Shown here: piece by piece, positions 32,811 through 40,030 of the stretch
Numbering within the stretch: position 1 is the first letter of the stretch
How the letters are laid out: every line of letters starts with the position of its first letter
Origin: Chloroflexota bacterium
Lineage (GTDB): Bacteria; Chloroflexota; Anaerolineae; Anaerolineales; E44-bin32
Direction: 5' to 3'
NCBI GenBank assembly: GCA_022561215.1
Contig: JADFRQ010000021.1
Location: 1 to 40,030 of the forward strand
DNA: 40,030 bases
Notes under the pieces: model-generated
What the model was told of the DNA's origin: nothing
What the model saw: only the letters and a program-made list of their open reading frames with translations
The model's database searches: none
Position numbers and translations under genes: made by a program

Positions 32811-33806
32811 ATGGTAAATAGGACGAAATCGAAACGGGTTGCAGGGGAGCTGATGGATAAAGATACGATGCTTGACCTATACCACGAGATGGTGTTGGTC
32901 CGTCGTCTTGAAGAAGCGTTCGAAACACTTTACCAGGAAGGAAAAATTGGTGGATTTCTCCATCTCTATATCGGCCAAGAAGCGGTTGGCAGTGGCGTGA
33001 TCGGTGCTCGCCAGCCTCAAGACCGGGTGATCACGGCTTATCGCGATCACGGCATAGCGATTTCCTGTGGGATAGATCCAAAATCTATAGTAGCGGAGCT
33101 TTTTGGCAAGGAAGCCGGCACATCGAAAGGCCGTGGCGGCTCGATGCATCTGGGGAACACCGACCTGAATTTCTGGGGAGGCCACGCAATTGTAGGTGCT
33201 CACATGCCCCTCGCCACCGGTATGGCGATGGCGGATAAATACCGAGGATCAGATGCCGTGACAATTTGCCTGTTTGGCGATGGCGCCACCAACGGCGGAT
33301 ACTTTCACGAGGCGCTGAACCTCTCGATGGTCTGGGATCTTCCGATTCTTTGGGTATGCGAGAACAACCAATACGGAATGGGTACGGCGGTCGAACGCGC
33401 ATCTGCCGTGACCGAAATTCGCCAGAAAGCCGAGGGCTATGGCATGCCCAATGAGCGTGTCGATGGGATGGACATTCTCAAGGTTTATGAAGCAACGAGC
33501 AAAAACCTGGACCTTGTCCGTAAGAACGGACCTTTCTTCTTGGAACTCATGACGTACCGCTTCCGTGGGCATTCGATTGGAGATCCTGAGCGTTATCGCG
33601 AGAAGGAAGAAATTGACATGTGGCGCAAAGATGATCCCATTGGCATCTTTCGCAAACATCTGCTGAGCACAAACGGACTAACTGACGCAGTTCTTGATAA
33701 TATCGAGGCAAAGGCACAATCAGAGATTGAGGAAGCGATCAAATTTGCCGAAGCTAGTGCTGATCCGTCGCTGGATAGTCTATTCGATTATGTTTATGTA
33801 GACTGA
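32811..33806 (+). CDS. pdhA: 2-oxoacid (pyruvate) dehydrogenase E1 component, alpha subunit
   Basis: The ATG at 32811 has AAAGGG seven to eight bases upstream; 331 residues. The thiamine diphosphate motif is clear: GDGATNGG (156-163), then NN at 185-186. FRGHSIGDPERYR is the usual phosphorylation-loop region. With the beta subunit it decarboxylates a 2-oxoacid and passes the acyl group to E2. Pyruvate is the default substrate; branched-chain 2-oxoacids cannot be ruled out. It leads a three-gene operon. Confidence 0.92.
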   Translation: MVNRTKSKRVAGELMDKDTMLDLYHEMVLVRRLEEAFETLYQEGKIGGFLHLYIGQEAVGSGVIGARQPQDRVITAYRDHGIAISCGIDPKSIVAELFGKEAGTSKGRGGSMHLGNTDLNFWGGHAIVGAHMPLATGMAMADKYRGSDAVTICLFGDGATNGGYFHEALNLSMVWDLPILWVCENNQYGMGTAVERASAVTEIRQKAEGYGMPNERVDGMDILKVYEATSKNLDLVRKNGPFFLELMTYRFRGHSIGDPERYREKEEIDMWRKDDPIGIFRKHLLSTNGLTDAVLDNIEAKAQSEIEEAIKFAEASADPSLDSLFDYVYVD

Positions 33807-33835
33807 TCAGTTTATTAGATTGAGGATTGTAGGGT

Positions 33836-34807
33836 ATGGCTGTAATAACAATGCGGGAAGCAATCTCCCAGGCAATCTGGGAGGAGATGGAAAGAGACGA
33901 AGATGTTTTCATCATGGGCGAGGAAGTTGGCATTTGGGGTGGAACGTATGCGGTAACGCGCGGATTCTATGATCATTTCGGTGGCGAGAGAGTACGCGAT
34001 ACACCTATCGCCGAAGGAGTAATCATCGGAGCCGCAAACGGAGCCGCGATGGCGGGCCTGCGGCCCATCGCAGAACTTATGACTATCAACTTCGCTTTTC
34101 TGGCCATGGACCAAATCGTAAACCACAGTGCAAAATTAAGGCTTATGTTTGGAGGACAATTCAAGATTCCGATCGTTATCCGAGCCGTTGGAGGTGGCGG
34201 TCGACAATTGGGAGCCACGCACTCCCAAACCCCCGATGCTGTTTTCGCACATTTTCCTGGCTTGAAGGTAGTTTCTCCAGGAACGCCAAGTGACGCGAAA
34301 GGTTTACTCAAAACTGCCATTCGCCAGGACGACCCGGTAATGTTTATTGAAAATGCTACTCTCTACCAAGTTCGTGGGGAAGTTCCCGATGAGGAGCACC
34401 TCGTGCCGATTGGAGTTTCAAAAGTCCAGCGTGAAGGGCACGATGCCACAATCGTTACCTACTCAAAAATGCTCCAGAAGTCATTTGTAGCGGCGGAACG
34501 ATTATCGAGCGAGGGAATTGAAGTTGAAATCGTCGATTTGCGCACCCTGCGGCCTCTTGATATGGGACCAGTAGTGCAATCCTTCAAGAAAACCAACCGT
34601 GCTGTAATTGTCGAAGAAGGTTGGAAGAGTTATGGTGTTGGCGCAGAAATCGCGGCGCGATTGTACGAGGAAGCTTTTGATTACGCCGATGCACCGATCA
34701 AACGATTGGCACAAAAGGAAGTTCCCCTGCCATACAACCATGATCTCGAGCAGCACGCTATTCCTCAAGTCGAGGACATAATCATGGCCGTGAAAGAGGT
34801 GCTCTGA
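33836..34807 (+). CDS. pdhB: 2-oxoacid (pyruvate) dehydrogenase E1 component, beta subunit
   Basis: The 323-residue protein fits the E1-beta family along its length: EDVFIMGEEVGIWGGTY near 22, the mid-protein RAVGGGGRQLGATHSQ, and FIENATLYQVRGEVP near 165. It pairs with the alpha subunit to form the thiamine-dependent decarboxylase. The stop overlaps the E2 start (TGATG), so the two are translationally coupled. Confidence 0.95.
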   Translation: MAVITMREAISQAIWEEMERDEDVFIMGEEVGIWGGTYAVTRGFYDHFGGERVRDTPIAEGVIIGAANGAAMAGLRPIAELMTINFAFLAMDQIVNHSAKLRLMFGGQFKIPIVIRAVGGGGRQLGATHSQTPDAVFAHFPGLKVVSPGTPSDAKGLLKTAIRQDDPVMFIENATLYQVRGEVPDEEHLVPIGVSKVQREGHDATIVTYSKMLQKSFVAAERLSSEGIEVEIVDLRTLRPLDMGPVVQSFKKTNRAVIVEEGWKSYGVGAEIAARLYEEAFDYADAPIKRLAQKEVPLPYNHDLEQHAIPQVEDIIMAVKEVL

Positions 34808-36045
34808 TGGCAGAATTGATCATCATGCCAAAGTTGGGTTTCGACATGGCCGAGGGCACTTTGTTACGTTGGTTAATTTCTGAAGGGGATCAATTGGCGC
34901 AAGGTGATGTTATCGCAGAAATCGAAACAGACAAGGCAACCATCGAAGTCGAATCACAGTTTTCTGGAGTAGTCCGCAAGTTGGTCGTGGAAGAAGGTAG
35001 CAGTGTGCCCATTGGTGCTCCAATCGCGATTGTCGCCGATGCCGGCGAATCGATCGATTTTGAGACGATTTTGGCCGCCAGCGCCTCGAGCTCGGCTGAA
35101 CCGGCGGATCCTGCGCCAGAGCCAAGAATGATGGATCATGCACTGTCAAGTTCAGATGGAAATGGGAGACTTCCTGGCGGCGTTAAGGCCTCGCCCGTCG
35201 CCCGCAGATTAGCAGAAGAATTTAACATCAATCTTAAGTCACTTGAAGGTTCTGGCCAAGGTGGCCGAATCGTAAAACGCGATGTTGAACATTCCATCGC
35301 TGGTCAGACGGATGAAGCGTCAAAGGTCAGCCTTCCCGTGCTCCCGCAATTGGAGGGATCGGAGACGGTTGAAGCCCCACTGACAAAATTGCGCGGTCTG
35401 ATCGGCCGGCGCATGACATCCTCAAAACAGGAAATTCCTCATTTTTATCTAACATCATCTTTCGACGCGGCTGCATTTATGAAAATGCGTTCCGATCTTA
35501 ACGCACGAATGCCCGCTGAAGAAAAATTCTCCATTCATGATTTTATCCTCAAGGCCGCGGGACTCGCCTTGCGCAAATTTCCAAATCTTAACGCCTCATT
35601 GGGAGACGGCAAAATAATCCGACACGGCGCGGTAAACATTGGCCTTGCGGTCGCTGTTGAAGGAGGTTTGCTGACGGTTGTGATTCGCGATGTCGATTGG
35701 AAGCCATTGCGAATAATTTCTACAGATGCACGCGCGGCGATTCAGCGTGCGCGCGCAGGACGCGTGCACCAAGATGACGTGGAAGGCTCCACATTTACGG
35801 TTTCTAATCTTGGCATGTACTCCATCGACAGTTTCGTTGCGATCATTAATCCACCGGAAGCAGCTATCCTTGCGATAGGGAGTGTCGAGGATGTTGCGGT
35901 GGTGAAAGATGGGGAAATTGTTCCTGGAAAACGCTTCAAGGCCACTCTTTCTGCAGATCATCGCGTTACCGACGGCGCTGAAGCGGCGGAATGGCTGCAG
36001 ATATTCAAGGGATTTATCGAGGATCCACTCCTCTTGCTCCTGTGA
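34807..36045 (+). CDS. pdhC: dihydrolipoamide acyltransferase (E2) of the 2-oxoacid dehydrogenase
   Basis: The 412-residue protein has one lipoyl domain (about 1-78) with lipoylated Lys43 in ETDKATIEV, a linker, and a peripheral-subunit-binding domain (about 122-160; KASPVARRLAEEF). The catalytic domain (about 180-412) ends with the active site HRVTDG (His385, Asp389). It moves the acyl group to coenzyme A. No E3 (dihydrolipoamide dehydrogenase) gene follows, so E3 must be encoded elsewhere. Confidence 0.95.
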   Translation: MAELIIMPKLGFDMAEGTLLRWLISEGDQLAQGDVIAEIETDKATIEVESQFSGVVRKLVVEEGSSVPIGAPIAIVADAGESIDFETILAASASSSAEPADPAPEPRMMDHALSSSDGNGRLPGGVKASPVARRLAEEFNINLKSLEGSGQGGRIVKRDVEHSIAGQTDEASKVSLPVLPQLEGSETVEAPLTKLRGLIGRRMTSSKQEIPHFYLTSSFDAAAFMKMRSDLNARMPAEEKFSIHDFILKAAGLALRKFPNLNASLGDGKIIRHGAVNIGLAVAVEGGLLTVVIRDVDWKPLRIISTDARAAIQRARAGRVHQDDVEGSTFTVSNLGMYSIDSFVAIINPPEAAILAIGSVEDVAVVKDGEIVPGKRFKATLSADHRVTDGAEAAEWLQIFKGFIEDPLLLLL

Positions 36046-36191
36046 AGATGCGCCTAAGCAAGCCGGCCGAAGCGCGTCATGCCATATTTAGGCAGTTTCC
36101 GAATAAAAACACCTTCTTAAAATTGGAGCACGCTAGCTTCCATTCGATTCACATGTAAAATAAAGCGATTCCTTACCGGATTGAGGAGCTA

Positions 36192-36560
36192 GTGGATTCG
36201 AAAAGTGTCTTGATTGTGGATGACGAGCCCGATACACTTGGGCTGATTGAACTCACACTGCAAACAGCAGGGTACCAGGTTGCTACTGCAGTAAATGGCG
36301 ATCAAGCACTGGGCCTGCTGGAAACGGAGACGTTCGATCTGCTCCTACTCGACATCATGATGCCTGGCAAAACCGGATTTGACATTGTGCGCGAGCTGCA
36401 GGCACGCGAAAAGCAAATTCCTGCCATCATATTCCTGACCGCAAAAAACCAGACTGAAGATCGAGAGATTAGTGAGAGTCTCGGTGCAGCAGCGTTTTTG
36501 AAGAAACCCACCACGCGCGGCGATCTCCTGGATGCCATCGAATTAGCCCTCAACTCGTAA
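36192..36560 (+). CDS. single-domain response regulator
   Basis: A 122-residue receiver from a GTG start with GAGGAG just upstream (short spacing). The acidic pocket is VDDEPD, the phospho-acceptor is Asp54 (LLLDIMMPGKTG), the switch residue is Thr83, and the conserved Lys is Lys105 before Pro106. There is no output domain. No kinase is adjacent; the next gene, nine bases downstream, encodes an unknown protein that might be its partner. Confidence 0.9.
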   Translation: MDSKSVLIVDDEPDTLGLIELTLQTAGYQVATAVNGDQALGLLETETFDLLLLDIMMPGKTGFDIVRELQAREKQIPAIIFLTAKNQTEDREISESLGAAAFLKKPTTRGDLLDAIELALNS

Positions 36561-36569
36561 AGCCTCAAG

Positions 36570-37163
36570 ATGCGAATCCTCGAAGACAATCTATACATTC
36601 TGGATGAGGTGCTGGTCGACTTTGAGACGTTTATTCTTTCCAAGAATCTTTTCTGGCACTTAATGGGAAGAAGCCCTTCTGGAATCAGACTTCCAAAAAT
36701 ATCACTCGGGGGAATCCAACTTTTGCTCGACCAACTTACTGTTCAGCAAACGGCAATGGATCAAGAACAATCCTCCCAATACCAAGATCTCCTGCACCTG
36801 TGGCAGCGCAATACCAAAACATGGCTTGCCGCGTCCGCGCAGAAAGCATCCCGTGAAATTAAGATGCGCCTTTCGTTATGGAAGGCTTATTTAATCGATC
36901 TGGAGGATAACCCTGATGAAATTAGCTCTCTTTCCCAAGAAGTTCATCACCGCGTCATACTCTCGCGATTGTCAAATTTCCTTCCCCATTCTTCGCTCCC
37001 GGAAGAGATCAAATCCCAGCTGAACGTGTTGGAAATGCGGCATCCCATCCTCAATATTGCTGGAAGTTTTATTTGGGATCACCAACTAGAGAAGGTGTAT
37101 TCTCGAGCTGAGTTCCCCATTCTTTATGCAAAACCTGCTCAAGCTAAATCCCAATTAGCTTAA
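36570..37163 (+). CDS. helical protein of unknown function following the receiver
   Basis: The 197-residue soluble protein begins nine bases after the receiver gene. I do not recognise a family. It is mostly helical, with many Leu, Gln and Trp. Residues 60-115 are rich in Gln, Ser and basic residues, and SQEVHHRVILSRLSNF lies near 122. The close spacing suggests it is co-expressed with, and perhaps acted on by, the receiver. No membrane or enzyme motif is seen. Confidence 0.7.
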   Translation: MRILEDNLYILDEVLVDFETFILSKNLFWHLMGRSPSGIRLPKISLGGIQLLLDQLTVQQTAMDQEQSSQYQDLLHLWQRNTKTWLAASAQKASREIKMRLSLWKAYLIDLEDNPDEISSLSQEVHHRVILSRLSNFLPHSSLPEEIKSQLNVLEMRHPILNIAGSFIWDHQLEKVYSRAEFPILYAKPAQAKSQLA

Positions 37164-37313
37164 GCAGGCCAATAGGCTATTTTCATGTGCCCGCAGATTG
37201 AATCTGCCAATCCATCCATACGGCCCGATCGTAGAACGATAGCTGCCGACATTGAAAGCGTCTCCTAAGCCAACGCTCATTGGTCTGAATTTCATTCAAT
37301 TACGGCTGCACGC

Positions 37314-38843
37314 CTACTTTGCGTATTCGACAGACCGCGTTTCACGAATTACTGTCACTTTTATTTGGCCGGGATATTGCATGCCTTCTTCAATTTGTTT
37401 GGCGACATCGCGTGCCAAACGTGATGACTCCAAATCAGTGATATCTTCCGGTTTCACTATCACCCGTATTTCCCGACCGGCCTGCAATGCATAACTTTCA
37501 GCAACTCCCTCGAACGAATTTGCGACTTCCTCCAACGCACGAATGCGTTTGACATACTGCTCCAGACTTTCCCTGCGCGCACCGGGTCGAGCACCGCTGA
37601 TCGCATCCGCGGACTCGGCGATAATCGCTTCCACTGACCCCTGTTCAACCTCGTGATGATGCGAAGCAATAATATTGACGACAATATCAGAGACCCCGTA
37701 ACGCTTACAAAATTCGGCGCCAAGAGCCGCGTGTGTTCCTTCTACCTGATGATCCATCGATTTTCCCAAGTCGTGAAGCAACCCACCCGCTTTTGATATT
37801 TCCGGATCTGCTCCCAATTCTGCCGCAATGACTCCCGCAAGCTGGGCCGTCTCGACTGCATGCGCCAATTGATTTTGGCCATAGGAAGTTCTAAATTTCA
37901 GTCTTCCCAATTTCTTAATAATCTCTAAATGTAGCCCCGGTACTCCGGCGTCAAACGCAGCAGTTTCCCCCTCCTCCAGCACAACTTTGTCGACATCCTC
38001 CCGAGCTTTCTTGACCAGCTTCTCGATGTTTGCTGGGTGAATTCTACCGTCCAGCACCAATTTCTCCATCGCCCGCCGCGCGACTTCTCGTCGAACGGAA
38101 TCAAATGAAGATATGGTCACAGCCTGGGGAGTATCATCGACGATCACGTCCACCCCAGCTGCATGTTCAAAAGCTCGAATATTGCGCCCATTCCGTCCAA
38201 TGATTCTTCCTTTCATATCATCCGAAGGAAGCGGAACGACTGAAACCGTGATCTCGGATACATGATCGGAAGCGACGCGTTGGATGGCGTCGGCGATTAA
38301 CTCACGCGCTCGGCGTTCACCCTCATGCTGCGCTTCCTCCTCGATCTGGCGGATAATTCTTAACATATCCCCACGCGCTTCATGCTCGACCTCATCCAAC
38401 AGCTGGGTTTTTGCCTCTTCCTGCGTCATGCTGGAAACGCGCTCTAATTCTGAAATGATCCGCTCATGACGATTATCAAGTTCATTTGATTTGCGATCTA
38501 GGGTGCTCTGCCGCTTGCTAATGGCTTGATCGCGCTTTTCGAGATCGTCGAGACTTTTGTCTAGATCATTACGCCTTTTTTGAAGGCGCTCTTCGGCGCG
38601 TGAGACATCCTTGCGCCGGCGAGATACCTCTGTATCAGCGTTATCCCGGATATGAATTGCCGAATCGCGAGCTTTTAATTCAATTTCACGCGATTGTGTT
38701 TTCGCTTCATCAAGAACTTTTCCAGCTTTTCCTTGCATGTTTTTATTTTCTCGATTTAACTGTATTTGTCGCAAGGCAAAGCCAATCACCACACCAATAG
38801 CTGCAGTTACAACACCGATAATTATCGTCTCTGTAAGACTCAC
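37314..38843 (-). CDS. rny: ribonuclease Y
   Basis: The 509-residue membrane-tied endoribonuclease starts mRNA decay. It has an N-terminal membrane helix (about 7-27), a long charged coiled coil (30-190), a KH domain (about 200-265; MKGRIIGRNGRNIRAFE), and an HD domain with the metal site HDLGKSMDH. It starts at a GTG within the recX stop (GTGA) with GAGGG upstream. Length is normal. Confidence 0.96.
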   Translation of the reverse strand: MSLTETIIIGVVTAAIGVVIGFALRQIQLNRENKNMQGKAGKVLDEAKTQSREIELKARDSAIHIRDNADTEVSRRRKDVSRAEERLQKRRNDLDKSLDDLEKRDQAISKRQSTLDRKSNELDNRHERIISELERVSSMTQEEAKTQLLDEVEHEARGDMLRIIRQIEEEAQHEGERRARELIADAIQRVASDHVSEITVSVVPLPSDDMKGRIIGRNGRNIRAFEHAAGVDVIVDDTPQAVTISSFDSVRREVARRAMEKLVLDGRIHPANIEKLVKKAREDVDKVVLEEGETAAFDAGVPGLHLEIIKKLGRLKFRTSYGQNQLAHAVETAQLAGVIAAELGADPEISKAGGLLHDLGKSMDHQVEGTHAALGAEFCKRYGVSDIVVNIIASHHHEVEQGSVEAIIAESADAISGARPGARRESLEQYVKRIRALEEVANSFEGVAESYALQAGREIRVIVKPEDITDLESSRLARDVAKQIEEGMQYPGQIKVTVIRETRSVEYAK

Positions 38844-39490
38844 AATAAACCCTCGCTTTCGTCTTCAAAACCAGTGATCTCTTGCCAAACTCGATCGAGC
38901 ACTGGCGCAATAATAGGATAGCGAAAACCGCGCCTATTCAAATAAGCGCCTAATCGCTTGTCATAATTTTCCCTCGATAAATTTCGGAATTTCTTCGAAC
39001 CGATCGATGCTGCTTTATAAGCAGCTTTTTCTTCATCAAATCCTTCTAGCACTTGTTCGATTAGTTCTTGCGAGACGCCTTTTCTGCGTAATTCAAAGGA
39101 CAACGCCCAGGCACTTCGAGGCCGAAAAGATAGGCGGTTTTCTACCCAAGCATTCGCGAATGCAAGATCGTCCAGCAGCTGCGCATCCCGCAAGCGTATG
39201 ATAACTTTTTCTTGAAGTTCGGAGCTTGCCTTCATTTTGATAAAGCGCTCTCGTATTTCACCTTCTGAGCGCGGCCTGCGGCTCACAAGATCAACTGCCC
39301 TGTGAAATAATTTCTGCTCGAGGTGGCGCTCCCTCAATTCTTCGATTTGATCGGCCGATAATGTCTGGCCAATTTTCAACTCATAGGCCACACTTTTAGC
39401 CAGCCGAATCTTTTTTGACCCTTCCAGGTATACGTCCACCAGGTTTCTGCGCCGCCGATTAATTTTCAATGCTGTTATTTTTGTCTCCAC
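38840..39490 (-). CDS. recX: regulatory protein RecX
   Basis: RecX binds RecA filaments and limits their growth. The helical three-domain pattern is clear: HRAVDLVSRRPRSEGEIRERF, LLDDLAFANAWVENRL, and RRKGVSQELIEQVL. I place the start at a GTG at 39490 (216 residues) with AGGA very close upstream; an ATG at 39532 adds 14 residues and has a poorer site. It lies downstream of recA on the same strand, as is common, and overlaps rny by four bases. Confidence 0.88.
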   Translation of the reverse strand: METKITALKINRRRRNLVDVYLEGSKKIRLAKSVAYELKIGQTLSADQIEELRERHLEQKLFHRAVDLVSRRPRSEGEIRERFIKMKASSELQEKVIIRLRDAQLLDDLAFANAWVENRLSFRPRSAWALSFELRRKGVSQELIEQVLEGFDEEKAAYKAASIGSKKFRNLSRENYDKRLGAYLNRRGFRYPIIAPVLDRVWQEITGFEDESEGLL

Positions 39491-39811
39491 ATTCCTGCCA
39501 CCCAAATATGCGAAAGCCGCGGCATAGTGCATCAAGCCGCGGCCGAAAGCAAACAAACCCAGTCCTAACTCGCCAGTTCTAACACCGCTTTCACAAGATC
39601 GCTCTTAGGGAGCGCATGTACGAATAGTGAAGTTGGCATTTCTGCAATTAATTACGTACGTTCTGCAAGCCACCATCACAAAACCAAATTCTCAGCGGAG
39701 TAAAATTGTTTCCCTGAGTTTAATATTGCAATTCAAACGCCGCGCCTATTCGTATCAATTCTTTACTGCGCAGCTCAATCCTTCAACACGTCTGAAAATA
39801 TTTCACGAACG
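39491..39811. other. gap between recA and recX
   Basis: About 320 bases without a supported gene. On the minus strand a 24-codon frame occurs near 39570-39645 but lacks a ribosome site. No hairpin with a T-run is evident, so recA and recX may share a transcript. Confidence 0.45.
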
Positions 39812-40030
39812 CTACTCATTTTCTACATCGACAGGCGCCGCACTTTGATCAACAGCAGCGCGAATTTTCATTTCCAATTCGTTGGCAATTTCTTCATTTT
39901 CCCTTAGGTAAATCTTGGCGTTCTCGCGGCCTTGTGCGATACGCCTCTCTTCATACGAATAAAATGACCCGCGCTTCTCAATTAACTCCATCTCCACACC
40001 AATATCCAGCAGATCGCCTACCTTCGAGAT
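39812..40030 (-). CDS. recA: recombinase RecA, C-terminal end (partial)
   Basis: The last 73 codons of RecA are present; the gene continues past the window edge. The segment begins ISKVGDLLDIGVEMELIEK and continues with RGSFYSYEERRIAQGRENAKI and the C-terminal helix, all typical of the RecA C-terminal domain. The acidic tail (VDVENE) is normal. RecA drives homologous recombination and the SOS response. Confidence 0.97.
   Translation of the reverse strand: MSKVGDLLDIGVEMELIEKRGSFYSYEERRIAQGRENAKIYLRENEEIANELEMKIRAAVDQSAAPVDVENE

Noticed and set aside
32447..32821. A 124-codon plus-strand frame before pdhA
   Set aside because: It crosses the promoter, hairpins and the pdhA start, has no ribosome site, and its composition is not protein-like.
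37193..37207. Palindrome GCAGATT-G-AATCTGC between convergent genes
   Set aside because: There is no T-run and the arms are short; too weak to call a terminator or operator.
39570..39645. Minus-strand 24-codon frame between recA and recX
   Set aside because: It has no ribosome site and an in-frame stop just upstream; likely chance.
1..40030. CRISPR arrays, IS elements or rRNA
   Set aside because: No regularly spaced direct repeats, transposase genes or rRNA-like stretches were seen.

Overview
The window looks like a bacterial chromosome segment, most likely from the phylum Chloroflexota (Anaerolineae-like). The main pointers are the 1337-residue SecA with two large inserts, the recA-recX-rny order, the amino-acid permease fused to two universal stress domains, and the many histidine kinases. 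This placement rests on recognising gene architectures, not on a search. The window starts inside one gene and ends inside recA.

Region by region: 1-2269 (minus strand, visibly richer in G+C than the rest) holds a B-family DNA polymerase-like gene with degenerate exonuclease motifs, a 94-residue helical protein, and a RecA-fold protein without a Walker A motif. The first ~320 bases of the polymerase frame read as the C-terminal part of an HK97-type phage capsid protein, so the contig end may be chimeric. 2577-2861 is a DUF503 gene. 2996-6663 is a signalling block: a lone receiver, two overlapping histidine kinases and an OmpR-type regulator. 6847-9776 carries a double-HTH regulator with a TPR protein, a GNAT acetyltransferase and a membrane-anchored DsbA-like protein. 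10342-14183 has a DUF554 protein, a PduO-type cobalamin adenosyltransferase, ComEA, MutM and a membrane-anchored unknown. 14326-19340 has a metallo-beta-lactamase-fold hydrolase and secA. 19478-20142 has a lipoprotein and tRNA-Leu(UAA). 20243-28022 is a minus-strand run: APC permease with USP domains, CnoX-like thioredoxin-TPR, an unknown protein, an M20 hydrolase, an L,D-transpeptidase and an amidase.

28136-32281 is the most interesting part. It looks like a complete cysteine-making operon of the protein-thiocarboxylate type (CysM, a Mec-like JAMM protease, a CysO-like carrier, a thioredoxin, and MoeZ with a rhodanese domain). It lies behind a near-consensus promoter, a short leader peptide with two cysteine codons and terminator-like stems, which is the layout of a cysteine-responsive attenuator. 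The CysO-like carrier is fused, just after its Gly-Gly, to a DUF4395 membrane domain, so the usual free C-terminus is buried inside the protein. I did not recognise this arrangement from known systems.

32811-36045 encodes E1-alpha, E1-beta and E2 of a 2-oxoacid dehydrogenase, again behind a long structured leader. 36192-37163 has a receiver protein and an unknown protein. 37314-40030 (minus) is the recA-recX-rny group.
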